Made by a program: the position numbers and the translations under genes. The notes below the pieces were generated by a model, which did no database searches, was not told the origin of the DNA, and saw only the letters and a program-made list of their open reading frames with translations. 64,000 nucleotides of DNA from Sitta carolinensis (lineage: Eukaryota > Chordata > Aves > Passeriformes > Sittidae), in NCBI GenBank assembly GCA_032173965.1, contig CM063283.1:81718743-81782742 (forward strand), read 5' to 3'. Below are positions 1 to 12,120 of the stretch, in pieces; position 1 is the first letter of the stretch, and each line of letters begins with the position of its first letter.

Positions 1-140
1 GCAGGAGAAGGAAAAGATAATACATCTTAAATTATACTCTGGTTTTAACGCTAAAGTTAAGACACAACTTTTTACAAAAGAAACAGAAGACATAATTAAA
101 GAGAGTGACTGGACAGAACTTACTTACAAGGCACCTCCAG
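1..140 (+). CDS. CSF2RA: CSF2RA-like exon a (N-terminal domain end, truncated)
   Basis: Open from base 2 to a GTCAGC donor at 141, leaving phase 1. It encodes about 46 residues, from QEKEKIIHL to TYKAPPG, which would be the second half of the N-terminal immunoglobulin/FnIII-like domain of the alpha chain. Its acceptor is left of the window. Confidence 0.7.
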
Positions 141-3100
141 GTCAGCTACTTCCTACTTGTTGCTAGGATAGCCAAACATTTATGATAATGTTCTGTCTTG
201 CTTGGAGAATTTCTGAAATCTCATCATTATATTCTGCTACTGTTTTTTATAGATATGTTAAGAATATGGTTCATAATACCTTGAGATAATGCAGAATGAC
301 TTCCGTTATTAGATGTGTTCAGATTCAGGAAACTCTAGCTCTCTTGAGCAAGATGTCAGTATGACCCAAATACTCTTTTTGTATTTCCTAGAAACTTATG
401 TCTCATGGAGATTTCCTTCTGTGTCATATGATTTCAGCAATTCTTAAAAGATCAGAGATTTTAATTTATTTTTAAGTGAGTTAGTAAGGCTTTGGTGTTA
501 GTAGCAGATAGTAGCTTTGTAGTTTTCACTGTCTAAAAAGCAAAGATCTATTTTTTCATGCTTCTAGAAACAAGCCAATATAATGTGTTTGTAAAGTCAA
601 CCATCATGTTATTAGGAAATTGATGTAAAATAAACATTACTCTTTCTTTTTACCATTTCTTTGTTGCAGTCTACATTCAGAATCTTTCGTGCATCATATA
701 TAACATTTCTTTTTTCAACTGCACCTGGCACATCAAAGCAGAAGCTCCTGAAGATATCCAAATTTTTATCTCATACAGGTAAGGATGTTTAGCAAAATAA
801 GTATGAAACCATGATTTCAGATCTAAGTCTTTGATTTAAAAAACTTGTATTTCCTTCTCACAGACATGCAGGAAAAGTTTCTGCATGCCAGCAATACATA
901 AAAAATGCAAGGAAGAAGAATATTGGGTGCTATATGAAAGAAATACATTTCCAACCATCAAGGAAAATAAATTTAAATATAACTGTGAGAAATTTGAGAA
1001 ACAGTTCACGAGGACTGTCTTATTACAAAGCTTTCACACCTCAGACAATAGGTAAATATTGTCTACTATTGTATATTATGAAAAATTTATTCATCACTTA
1101 CTTCATGGGAAGCAGAAAAGGAAATAGCTATCATTTAAAAAGTCATAATATTAATTCTAACTCTTTAGGCATTCATTTCAGTGTGACTGTTACACAATGA
1201 TTAAACGAAATGGATTGGGGTGAAGGTTTTTTAATTGTTATGTCTGATCTAATAGCATTGTTTATCTATAATTATAATAAAAGAAAATATAGGTTAATGT
1301 GAGAAAATAATATTTAAAGCATTATAACCTTGTTTCTTAATTTTTTTTCTTTTCTATCCTTTTTTTATAGTGCTGAGCAAGTGTGATTAAGAAAAAGAGC
1401 ATAAGTAGTCACAAGTCTCATTTATAACCTGAATTCAAGAATGTGAATGTTCTCAAATATTAGTAGCATTTTTATTATTTTTTAAGTTAAAAATATCTTG
1501 GCAGTTATTTTTAATTATCAACAGTTTTGAAAGATCATAAAAAATTACTTCTCCTAACTTCTCTGGGAAGTTTGAATTAATCTCATGGGTAAGAAATTCA
1601 CCTAAATTTTAGCAAAGATTGCAGATTCAAATGCCTTTTAAGTAATTTCATGTTGGTCGTCTTCCAGATCTTTAACCTGGGAATCAGTCATAGCTCAAAG
1701 GATAGCAAAAATATAATTCAAAACTCTAAAAATTTATTCTGAGTTAGATCTCATCTAACCTTTTCTAAGGCATTAGAATTGTTTACTTTACCCAAAGTTT
1801 TACACTGCAATCAGAGCCAGCTTTAATCTGACATATAACAAAAGGATGAGAGGAGACTGCTGCCTAATCTTGACATCCTTACAGAAGGGAGAAGGGTCTG
1901 GCAGCAGAATTTCAGAGAGTAAACAAAAAATACGCTGCTTCTTACTCTTCTCGTGGCTCAGGACTCTGCGTGGCTCACGCTGTCCCCCCACCCTCAAAGG
2001 CTGCTGCAGCAAGCGCTGCAGCTGCACGGAGCACTCGTGCTGCCACTCACCTTCTCTGACTCCCTCTGCCTTTTCTCACCGGCCTACATTGCAGCCCTGT
2101 CATCCCCAGACCTCGCTGACCCCGCCTGCAGAAACTTGCACCTCTGCCTCTGCCTGGAGGGCTTTTCCAGAAAAGTCCAGCTGGAGTTCTTCCTTTCACA
2201 GAAATACAGCAGCAGCTGAGAAGGACTGAGGGTGCCTGAGTATGGAGCACACACTCAGGATGAGTGCCCTAACACTTGCCATGCTAAAAAACAACTGTAG
2301 ACTTGCTTATGTGAATTCAAGGCTGAAATCCTGGGGACCCATATATCCCTTGCTTCCAATCCTGTACTTCCTCTATAGCAAGTGCTTGCTTGCTGCTTTA
2401 CAGGAGAGAAAGAGAGATATTTCTTAAGCATCTGCAGAAATCTTCATGCATTGAATCAGACAAATTCTCTGGGCAACAGGCTGTTGTGAGAAATTGTGGA
2501 TGCCCCATCCCAGGAAGTGTTCAAGGATAGTTTCAGTGGAGATTTAAGCAACCTGGTCTAATGGGAGATGGCCCTGCTCATGGCAGGGGATTTGGAACTA
2601 GATGGTCCTTAAGATCCTGAAGACTTTCTAGGTGCTCCTTTGGTAACCCTTCTGTGAGAGATGGAATTCCACTTTTTTAAAGTAATAATACCAGGCCTGT
2701 CGGTAGACAGAACACATGTATCCTACATGACATGGAGCCAGTAGCAGACTCAAGGTCTCCTCAACACCAACACAGACTCAGGAGAGGATCTTCTCCTCCT
2801 GCCCACCCATTCTGCCTTTCCTAGAAAGATATGGGAACCCCCCCAACTATGCCCCTTTATTTTGAGACAGTTACTGAACAGCAACTTCAAAGAAGATATG
2901 TCACTCACTAAAATGTCTCCTTTGGGTGTGGCAAACTCCAAAACACTCAGCTGTGTATTTTAAGGACTAATGTACTTTTATTTGTTTTACATCAGTTTAA
3001 ATATGAGAAAGAGCATGAGGTACAGAAGGTCTCTCCTTGCTCTTTTTTTTTCAGAGAAGTTGAACCCGCCTATCAACGTCTCAGTTTCCCTTGAAAACAG

Positions 3101-6100
3101 AAGTATTAAAATTCACTGGAAACCTCCACCTACTATTGGTTCAGCAAAGAAAAAGTGTTTTTTGTATCAAGTGAAAATAACAGATCATAAGGTAATCAGT
3201 TTCTGGGGTAGTACACTTAGGCTGTATAACATAACTTCCAGAAAAACAAAGCATACCTCAAAATTAACAGAATTTAATCTCAAACAAACTTCCATTGTCT
3301 TTAATGAATAATCCAACTTGTCTTTCTAGTAAAAATGAAAAATCAATACATTTTATGAAATCTTTAAGAGTCAGGCTTGCATTGGAGTGAACTGGAAGTT
3401 TTTGTCATCTGTACTAAATTTGAATTGTACATTAGTATCACATAGACTGTATTGACTTTTTTGTTACAGAAAAAGAAGAATTATCTGAAAGCTAGGAATG
3501 GTTGTCAAGCACCATGCAATTAGCATTTGAAATGTTGGTTAAGTCTGAAATCAACAATGCGAAACTCAGTAACAAGGAAAATCCTACGATTAGGAAATAC
3601 AGGTCAAATATGTCAACACAAAATAAGGAACTAAAATATAGGAGTCAATACAGAAGAAAAAAAGTCTGTGGATTACATGGAACCACAACAATCATTCTGT
3701 GTACTCAGGCAAAGGTCAAATAATATTCAAGTATATATGAGCAGCATGTCACATGTAAGATGCAGGTTGTGACTAATTTGCCCGTCTGGATGCTGAGTTT
3801 CCCCCGAAGTTTCATACTGTGCTTTGGGCACCACAAAGTATTAATAGACACCAGAACTGTAAAAGTCTTAAAGGGAAGAGAAAGAAGTGACATGGTGCAC
3901 AAGGTCAAATCCACACCATGTCAGGCAGGATGAAGAGAACAGATCATGTTTTCCTAACACCAAGGAATCAAAGATTCCATGCTTCTCCATGTATGACACT
4001 TATTCTTTCTACTTTGCAGCCTTCTAACATCACTTTTAATTTCTGCAAGCAAGAGTTTTCTCTCTTTTTTTATTACTTCTTAAATTTTTAACATCGTTTA
4101 TTTACAGAAGTTTTCTTCAGTATTTAAAAGTGGTGGATGATTTAAAGATCCCTCTGTTTTAAACTCCATCACTCCACATTTGGGCTTGATCTTTTGATTT
4201 TTTTGTTCACAGGCACAATTAAAGATGTTTCAGGATAGTCACAAAAATAGTGGACATCCTTCAGCTGAAAAATCCAAGATTTTATTCTACCAAGAAGAAG
4301 CAAGTGTGGCACATTACCCTCAACAAAATCTTGAAACTTGCAGTTTCATAGTTACTGTGTTCGTCCAATATGTGGCGTGATAAAAAATTAAAAGGGAATA
4401 AGTGTTTTCAAATTCCTAATGTCCTGCCATAAATGATATCTCTTTGCATCTTATCAGTTCCAGTCTCTCTTCATGTTCAGTTCTGAGTTTTAAAACACAT
4501 CAAATGAGAGTCAAATTGTATCTGGACATAAGAACTTGTTCTGAAAATCTCTTCCTACTAGTTAGAGATGTAAATAGTAGTATTTGACATCCCTAGTTTA
4601 CATCTGTTTGAACTACAATGCAGAATATTTTAAAATAATCCCCTAAACCTCTCTTGATAGATTGTAAATGTCACTGCAGAGAACTATAAGTATCCATTTC
4701 ATAAGCCAGCAAAAAAATGCACAGCACAAGTGAGGGTAAAGAAGGAGATTTGTATAGCAAACAAGATCTGGAGTGAATGGAGTGAACCAATATTTATTCA
4801 CTATGGTAAGTTATGTACCTTCTACTCATAATTGTTGTCATGGGTTTTTGTTATTACCATTCAATATATTTGTTTCATTATTGCCTCTCTTCTTCTCCAG
4901 GCTGCTGTTGGGTCATAGCTGTACCTAGGGATCCATGACACACACCAGGCTCACATGGCTCTGCTGTAGGGAAGGAGAGTTCTACTTCCCTGGTCTTTAC
5001 AGAGCTGTTGTCCTGAATTAAGTTACACCTGACTCTTTACAGTCTTTAGGAAACAATAACGTTTCAGCAGCTGACAAAGTCCTAGCACCACCATCCCTCC
5101 ACCCTGCTGCCTTGCTCTGCAGAGGACAGCCTACACATCTCTAAAAGTACTTTCAGATGGAGTTATCAAGCTAAGAAATCAACAAAAGTCATAACATTCC
5201 TCAAATGACATAGTCTGTAAGGACTAAGTCCAAAATGTTCGGTGGAATAATTCCTTCTCTGACAGAGATAGGAAATTGTTTGGCTCACATTTAAATGCCT
5301 ACTCTGGCCCCAACAGCTCACTTGAGCACAAAGTAAATGAGGCCTTGCAATAACTTTCCTTCAACCTCTATGAAGAGAACACTAGGCATTGAGGCACTTG
5401 CAAGGGAAACTTGTGCTTTCCATGATGTGAAAAATGCCCTCCACATGCAAAAGCTTCCTGTCATGAGGTTGGGCAGAGGGGAAGTAGTACAATGGTATGA
5501 TGCTGTATTTTTAGAGAGAAACTTGTGTCTGTGTTGACATGCAGAATAAAGTACAGTACTATGGGTAGTAAAACAAAACAAATATCATTATTTAATAAAA
5601 CAGACTGTATTTTGGAATATGTCTTTTTGATCTTTGAGCTTCAAATGCATATTTATCTGAGGCCTGGAGATTCTAGGCAAGACATTATTTTTGAAATTGA
5701 TTGAATGTAAATTCCGTTTTAGAGTTTACTGGATACTGGCTGCCTGCTCTATCAGATGCCTCATTGTATCCCACTGGTCTGCTGAAAACGTTTTTGGCCT
5801 AAATTCATTAATTTACTTTAAAAAGCATTCCACTTTTGAAACCTAATTGCCCTTCATGTTCATTGTGGTGAAGGAGGTAGCTTTTCAGGCAATGAGAGTC
5901 TTGAATTCCTCTTTAGATATTCCCCTTTCTTCTCACTGAAGACAGAGAGTCTAGGACCACTGCATGGCCTAGGAGGGGTCTGCCTGGTCTGTCTGCCTGG
6001 TATCAGGCCAGACACATCTCATGTGTAGGTAGGGGAAATCAGAAGAGGTCCTCCGGGAGGAGGCATGTAGATTTACTTGCTCCCTGCCAGCCTTTCACCA

Positions 6101-8499
6101 GAAGAAGGAAATGGAGTTGAGCAGTCACTCATTCTGGTTTCAGCTTACCAAACCTTGCTCTCAGCATCTGCCAGTCTCCTTTAGCTGTTTTCAACACTGC
6201 TGCTTTCCCAGCTTCCTCTACAGCTGTTGCTGAGGTTCAATAATCACAGCATGTTTTCTCCGCTTCAGAAAAGTTTATGATGGACAAGACCACCATGGCA
6301 CATAAGCTGTAATATCTGCATGTGTTCAGTGCAGCATGATGATTTACCCTGGAGCGTACTGCACATGTGGTGCAGCAATCCCCCTCCTTCCTACTCTGGA
6401 AAGATCAGTGGTTTGTATAAAATTAATCTATGGAGATATTCTATTGGAGGGTCAGGTGCTCAGCCAAATCTCTTAACATACCTCCTTTGACACTGAGACA
6501 AATTTTTCTGCACATTTTACTCTGTATTCTATGGAAATTATTCTATCTGCTTCTAATTTGGAACATGTATAAATGGACATTATGCAAGTAACCTGAAAAG
6601 AAAAAACATCCATTCAATTGTTTTGTTTCAAAATGTGTCTAGTTTTTTGGTGTTACAAGATCTCTTTTTACTGAAAGTCTTGAAGAAGCACAGCATGACC
6701 TGCTTTCTGTGTGCCTTTCCATGACATTCTACTGTTTCATCTAAGAAATGTGCAATATTTCTTTAAGAATGCATTTTAAAAAGGCATTTTAGCCTTCATT
6801 TAAAAAAAGCTGAAACATCAAAATGAAATAACATAATTCAAAACATAACTAAAATATTTGTTCTGAAATGTTCCTTTGACATGAAAAGAATTTGCTAATT
6901 TTCTCATGAGGAAAACATTAATTTTCCTTTGGAATTAGCATATGCCCTTGAAAAAAACCCTCACAATTTAACTGAACTGAGCTGTTTACTACAGAAACTT
7001 CCTGCTAAAAAAAGAAATGTTTAATCAGCTTTATTCATATGTAGAAACTTGAAATAATTGGTCTAATTTTTAGAGCTGATGAGCGTTCATAGATCACTTT
7101 GAAGTTTGTAGTAATTCAGAAGTGTTCTGCATTTTTGCAAACCAAGCCACTTGTTTTGGTTTCAAAGTTCTGTTTTTTCAGTCAAACTTAAAGCATTTGC
7201 ATCTGAAAAAAAACCCCGCCATGAAATGTTCTATCCAAAAGAATATATGTGCTTCTTTTTCTTACTGCCTTCCAAAATGCAAGAAGTAAGAAAGCAGGAG
7301 AAGCAGACCTCTGTGGTTCAGCTGATGATAAGAGCAGGACTTCCTCTTCTCCTGGGTGTGTGCATGACATAGGGTTAGAAGAGTGATGCAGAGCAATTAC
7401 CACAAACTTAAAAAAAATTCTACTACACGGTCCAGGGTTTGTTCAGAATAAGTTGTCTGAGCCCTCATCTCAGAAAGTAAGAAGAAAATAGCTTCTTTTT
7501 TTATCTTAAAATGCATAAAGAGTAGTTTTGTACTTTAAAGAAGATAAGGCATATCCTTATAAGTTCTGCCCACCAGTTTCTGAGTTTTTTCTTGGTTTCA
7601 TATGAAATTTGTGGAAACAATTGGGTTCAAACTCAGAACTTTTGTTCCATTCTTTTATACTTTGATTTTTAATCTAGATTGATCCTAAAACCACTGTTTA
7701 ACTGGCCTCAGATTATAAACATTTTAAGAGCTGTCCTTTTCTGTTTTCCTTCAAAGTGCTTAGTTAAAACCAATCCAAATTAGTTGTGGTTCTAAAGCTA
7801 TATATTAAACAAAAAATAAAATTTCTCAGAAAAACATTTCTGAGTCAACCAAATACATTACTATTTTGATATTTTTGGGTATTTTGGAGAAAGAAATGTA
7901 AGGTACGGAGCAGTAGTATTTGTTGAACAGTATAAATATGTGCTGATGCCATTTCCTTAGGACTATGCCAAGCAGGGTTAAAAAAGGTAAGTATAATAGA
8001 AACCAAATGCTGCTTCTTGAGTCAAAGAGAATATTTTCTTTGACAAAATGCTTTTATTTTCATTTTGCCTTGAATCAGTTACAGCTGTGAAGTGGTGAGG
8101 AGGCAGGAGCAGGGGACTCATGGCGTGTGGAGATGGGAAGTAGCAGCAGTAGGAGCTCAGGAGCTGGAGCAGCAGCAGAAGTACCAATAGCAAAGGGACA
8201 GAGGGTTTGATATCCAGAGGAATCAAGGCTGTGTGGAAATATCTAGTGGCAGGACAGGCCATGCCCAGGATATGAGAGCAGAATTCCAGGATGAGGAGGG
8301 AATGGAATGAAGCAAGAGAAAGTGCTGGACAAAGACAGCAGCAAGGATGAGGACTAAAAGGAGGAAGGAACAGTGCTGAAGTCAGAAATTCTTTTCTCCT
8401 AAAAAATCTCCAGGAATGTGACAGTTCAAATGATATGTAATTCATCTATTTATTAACTACCCTAGCCTCTCCCATATAATTAACATTACTTTTCCCTTT

Positions 8500-8537
<38 letters not shown>

Positions 8538-9989
8538 AAATACAGTGGATGGACTGATGCTAAGCCTCACATTGTTTTGTTCTCTGGTTTTCCTTGGAGG
8601 TTTGCTGATATATGCATGTAGAAGGTAGTGTACATTTCTGGATGGTTGTATAAATTTCTGATGGAAGAGGACTCAGGATGAGAGTAAGCCATACAATAGA
8701 TAAAAGTCAAACATAGATTTCTCAGATAAATTATGTTTACAAGAAGCAGTTAATTGTGCATTTCCAGCTATTGTTCTAACAAAGTAGTGCTTGATGTTAT
8801 GACCTAGTGTAAGACACTGAGACTTTTAATTCTTCTCTTGCAGCTCCTACCACAGTCCCCCACAGATCCAGTCTCACATTTTACTACTCTGATGTCTTTC
8901 TGTCACTATAAATAACATTTTTTAATCTTACTCTGACAGCTGCCCCTCTTTCCTCAGTGTGATTTTAACCCATGTTTTCACAGGTTCTTCATTCAAGGCC
9001 TTCTATACTAATCAGGCCAGTGATGAACGGCACATCATACCATCCAATTTCATTTCATAATCCATGGGTGTTATGAAAGCAGTCTTTCACTCTAAGCTGA
9101 AGAGTTTGCAAGAAATAAATTAAAAAAGGGAAGTCAGGCTGATGGAATGAATTTCCTTTGCTGTACTATTAATACCATTAGTAGAGCAAAGTAATAGTAG
9201 TAGCCCTACACCCACCAACAGTTAATGCTGCTAACTCTCTCCATGTCACTACTTTTCTGCCTGGCAACATAGCTTTCCTGTTGACAGCTGACTATGGCAG
9301 CAAAGGCTTTCTTGAACTGAGAAATAAACCTGTCCTGGATAGGATGATAACTCAAGATACCTTTATATTTGGAAGGTGCAGTATGTAAGTGGAACTTATA
9401 TTAAAAGTGAACTTATTATTTAATTAATGACAAGTCATTATTCCTGATTTGTATAAAAGACGTTATCGGGTTTTTTATTATGGAAAAAACATAGGAATAT
9501 TTTTTTAACCTACAGACATAGTAGCATGCCACAAGTTCTCACTTTACTTGGAAATAATATTTGTGTAGGAATCATAGGGGTTTTTATATCCATCCAGTCC
9601 TTTTAAAACTCTTGCAGGTTAGAAACCAGTCATACTAAAGAAGAGCTAGGGAAAATGTTGAGAAAAGTAAAAAGGAAGAAAAAAAAGTTTAAATGGCTTT
9701 AGAAATAGTAGATGCCTGTCTCGGAACTGGAATATACTTTACAAAGCATTAATGTCTGATCTGTTCTTGCAGACAAGAATAGTTGTATGCCTTTATCACT
9801 GTCTTGCAGGTATAGATGCCTGGAAGTTATAACCACGCCTGTTCCACATCCTTCAGATAATATCAAAACGTGGTTAGCAGATGAGACTCACCACCAGGTA
9901 GTGTGGCTGTCTTTTTTCCTTCACCACATTGACACGCATGATGTTACTTGAAATCAGAATGGCACAACATTGCATTTGGAGCAGCATGT

Positions 9990-10024
<35 letters not shown>

Positions 10025-12120
10025 AAAAAAGTACGTAGAGCATTTGTAGTGGGGCCAGAAGAGAACGGAAAACTTGTGGAGATTACAGGACAATGATGTC
10101 AGTATGTCAATAGACAGGTTGGAGAAAATCCTCAGGGGACTAAAAGGTCTAGTGTGCTCCAAGGTGTTTCAGTGTATCCACACTCAGTGGGCCAACATTT
10201 TAAGGAATGATCACCCTGAGTCCCTGATGAATAGTCAGTTAAGGGATGTTATACACATAAGCATGTAGGCCAGTTGTCAAGGGCAATTTTTCGTGGTGAT
10301 CTGCAAGTAGTAAATGTGCAGATTCTTAGAGCAGGAAGGAGGAGGATGCACAATGCTGCATGCAATATAACCTACCCCAGCTATTGCACCTACTTCAGGA
10401 CAAAGCCATATTCAGAGGTGTTTACTTTGGAAGAGCTGATGTGCTGTAAGTTCAGATGCTTGCTTATCTCATGGTAGATTACAAGTCTTTAGTCAACTTG
10501 GCAAAATATTCTAGTCAGGTAGTAGTTTAGATCTGTGCAACTCCAGAGGAGCTACACAGTGAACTGTGCTAGAAGGCACAGTAAAATTTCTTCTTACCTG
10601 GTTCTGCAACACACGAGAAGGCACGGGTGTGCCCAAATTATGGGTTTTTTTTGGTGGAAAACACCATTGAAATAGAAAAGTGTAATGGAGATTTTCCCTT
10701 TTCTGTGTGTTCAAAATATTTGTTCAGATCCTCTGCTGGATTTCTGTTATTTTTACTCTATCCTGCCATATTATTATACTTACACTGTAATATGAAAATA
10801 TCTTCTAGCACAATCAGCAATTTAACTAGCAATTCCCAGTCTGTTCCCTTATGCTGTTTTCTTTCCCAAGAGAAAGATGTATGCCTTCTGATATTTTGTT
10901 TTGGAGTTTTTTTAATAATATATGTATGTGGTTGCAAACTCTGACAGAAAGCACACATAATCTCAATCCAGGAATCATAATTTGAGTTTTAAAGCAAGAG
11001 GAATGGGTTGTTATGTTTAATTTTATCTTGTCAAAACAAATCTATGGGGGAAATGATGTGCATATTCTATATAATCAAACGAGAAATTAAAAGATTGAAG
11101 TGTTTTGAACTTGCATCTGGAGTTCATTCCACAAGCCTTGGGCTGGCTCCCAGAGCAGACTGTGCTCCTCTTCTTCACTACACTCATCTTCTCAGAAAAG
11201 CTCAAGAGCTCCAGAACTGGCATGAGACCAAGCCTCTTATTCCCAAGATTCAGAATAATTTCTATGACACTTCTGGTCAATATAATTTGACCAAATTTGA
11301 TGCTAAAGGTGCCATATTGATCCCGAGCTCAGCTGGTTAAAGAATACATTTATCACATCTTCTGTGCAAAAGTTCTTTTCACCCATTTTTACCAGTAATT
11401 GTGAGCAAATTAATAGATAATACCCATTGTGGCTATGAATATGGGCGGGCAAGATACAGAATCTTCACCATCAGCTTTATATTCTCCATCTCCCTTCACA
11501 TGAGAACTGTGTAAACTGCTATGTAGGGGTCTTTGTATCCAATATATAATCACCAAAAAAAAACTACATTTAATGTTACTGACAGAGAAAGAAACAATTT
11601 CTGCCCCCAAACTATTACAAACACTGAATAAACATTTGACAGAAGACTTCAGCATAGCTGGGTGGTTACTTTCTACATGATAGCAACAAATTACTGAGAT
11701 GACACTGTGATCTTTTGATTCAAGTAATTGTTGATGGCACAATGGTCATATAATCCTGGGGAGTGCCAAGCAGTAAGATTAAGGCTCAGAACAACTAAGA
11801 AAATTTGCCTGTGAGCAACTTGTAGATTGAGAGAGTAATTCAAATAATCTTTCTATTCCAGTTGCAACAGAGTAAGTAATCTGTACTATTCCCAGATATT
11901 TGCCAAATAATTGAGTGCTTGTAAAAATATACAGAACTTTTAATACCAATGAATGCAGATTTTGTGCATAATGTAGTTTTTATCCTACAGCAACATATGT
12001 TTTATCCTACAGCAAATGGAGATGCACTCAGAGGTTACTCTGGGAACACCAGAAGAGAACAGAGATGAGAATATTCAACTACAGAAATGTTTGAAGGAAT
12101 TTGTGTTAGAAGACCTATAG
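1..12120 (+). CDS. CSF2RA: CSF2RA-like cytokine receptor alpha chain (5' partial, 8 exons)
   Basis: Type I membrane receptor, probably the ligand-specific alpha chain for GM-CSF, which in the family pairs with the beta-common chain. Exons: 1-140, 670-778, 864-1051, 3055-3191, 4661-4805, 8537-8624, 9810-9897, 12013-12120. All junctions are GT/AG and phases agree (1,2,1,0,1,2,0), giving about 333 residues. The order is end of the N-terminal domain, cytokine-binding domain 1 with an NLSC...FNCTW pair, domain 2 starting EKLNPPINVSV, the IWSEWSEP box, a transmembrane helix and a tail of about 70 residues with TTPVPHP as a box-1-like motif. The phrases NLSCIIYN, EAPEDIQIF and EKLNPPINV match my recollection of human CSF2RA (NFSCFIYN, APRDVQYF, ERFNPPSNV). 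IL3RA is closely related and cannot be excluded. The signal peptide and first exons are outside the window. Confidence 0.72.
141..669. other. Intron of CSF2RA-like gene
   Basis: Bounded by GTCAGC and TTGCAG. AT-rich; no repeat or second gene recognised. Confidence 0.8.
670..778 (+). CDS. CSF2RA: CSF2RA-like exon b (first cysteine pair)
   Basis: Acceptor TTTGTTGCAG, donor GTAAGG; enters in phase 1 and leaves in phase 2. It encodes VYIQNLSCIIYN through NCTWHIKAEAPEDIQ. The C-x9-C-x-W pattern is the first conserved disulphide of the cytokine receptor module and is the most diagnostic piece of this gene. Confidence 0.9.
864..1051 (+). CDS. CSF2RA: CSF2RA-like exon c (second cysteine pair, end of domain 1)
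   Basis: Acceptor CCTTCTCACAG, donor GTAAAT; phase 2 in, phase 1 out. It encodes the second cysteine pair (VSACQQY and NIGCYMKE) and the F'-G strands with N-glycosylation sites NIT and NSS. The IGC-x-hydrophobic pattern parallels VGCHL in human CSF2RA as I remember it. Confidence 0.88.
1052..3054. other. Intron with a GC-rich patch and a CR1 fragment
   Basis: Bounded by GTAAAT and TTTCAG. The segment 1950-2230 is clearly GC-richer than its surroundings and open in several frames on both strands; I see no homology, so I treat these frames as composition-driven. A CR1 scrap sits at about 2466-2640. Confidence 0.8.
2466..2640 (+). mobile_element. CR1 LINE 3' fragment
   Basis: Contains the degraded CR1 3'-region phrases for a wing of 'TTGTGGATGCCCCATCCC', 'TTCAAGG', 'GCAACCTGGTCTA' and 'AACTAGATGG', in + orientation. 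Old and lacking the terminal repeats. Confidence 0.8.
3055..3191 (+). CDS. CSF2RA: CSF2RA-like exon d (start of domain 2)
   Basis: Acceptor is an eight-T run plus CAG; donor GTAATC. Phase 1 in, phase 0 out. It encodes EKLNPPINVSV at the hinge, then IKIHWKPP and CFLYQVKI: the interdomain proline pair, the B-strand tryptophan and the C-strand of a membrane-proximal FnIII domain. Confidence 0.9.
3192..4660. other. Intron of CSF2RA-like gene
   Basis: Bounded by GTAATC and TTGATAG. The small open frames at 3502-3723 and 3705-3914 lack splice sites or homology. Nothing else recognised. Confidence 0.75.
4661..4805 (+). CDS. CSF2RA: CSF2RA-like exon e (WSXWS box)
   Basis: Acceptor CTCTTGATAG, donor GTAAGT; phase 0 in, phase 1 out. 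It encodes IVNVTAENYKYPF through KIWSEWSEPIFIHY. The intact W-S-E-W-S box is the signature of type I cytokine receptors and sits at the end of domain 2 as expected. Confidence 0.93.
4806..8536. other. Large intron of CSF2RA-like gene
   Basis: Bounded by GTAAGT and the T-run AAG acceptor. The stretch 8090-8410 is purine-rich (AGCAGCAGC/GGAGGA-like) and produces a long antisense open frame by composition. No mobile element recognised. Confidence 0.75.
8502..8533 (+). repeat. T32 homopolymer forming the polypyrimidine tract of exon f
   Basis: An uninterrupted run of 32 T followed directly by the AAG acceptor of the transmembrane exon. Confidence 0.97.
8537..8624 (+). CDS. CSF2RA: CSF2RA-like exon f (transmembrane)
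   Basis: Acceptor is a 32-T run followed by AAG; donor GTAGTG. Phase 1 in, phase 2 out. After ENTVDG it encodes a hydrophobic helix of about 23 residues (LMLSLTLFCSLVFLGGLLIY) ending in ACRR, a normal membrane-anchor stop-transfer pattern. Confidence 0.85.
8625..9809. other. Intron of CSF2RA-like gene
   Basis: Bounded by GTAGTG and CTTGCAG. No gene or repeat recognised. Confidence 0.75.
9810..9897 (+). CDS. CSF2RA: CSF2RA-like exon g (box-1-like motif)
   Basis: Acceptor CTGTCTTGCAG, donor GTAGTG; phase 2 in, phase 0 out. It encodes YRCLEVITTPVPHPSDNI and then KTWLADETHHQ. The P-V-P-x-P stretch a few residues inside the membrane corresponds to box 1, where JAK kinases dock in this family. 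The only cytoplasmic tyrosine lies next to the membrane. Confidence 0.82.
9898..12012. other. Last intron of CSF2RA-like gene
   Basis: Bounded by GTAGTG and CCTACAG. An A29 run occupies 9994-10022. Several short open frames (10074-11340) on both strands overlap each other and show no domain I recognise. Confidence 0.7.
9994..10022 (+). repeat. A29 homopolymer
   Basis: Pure run of 29 A inside the last CSF2RA-like intron; no target-site duplication seen to support a retrocopy. Confidence 0.95.
12013..12120 (+). CDS. CSF2RA: CSF2RA-like exon h (C-terminal tail and stop)
   Basis: Acceptor TTTTATCCTACAG, phase 0. It encodes 35 residues, QMEMHSEVTLGTPEENR to KEFVLEDL, then TAG. The tail is acidic and has no tyrosine. 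A near-identical acceptor lies 22 bases upstream (see findings); the downstream one keeps the longer open frame and is preferred. Confidence 0.72.
   Translation, partial: QMEMHSEVTLGTPEENRDENIQLQKCLKEFVLEDL

Noticed and set aside
1800..2250. Cluster of open frames on both strands, one of 127 codons
   Set aside because: GC-rich patch with few stop codons; the frames overlap on both strands and none fits the exon phases of the surrounding gene.
7978..8445. 155-codon antisense open frame, the longest in the window
   Set aside because: It lies opposite purine-rich AGC/GGA sequence in a CSF2RA-like intron; leucine/proline/cysteine runs reflect composition. No domain or splice logic.
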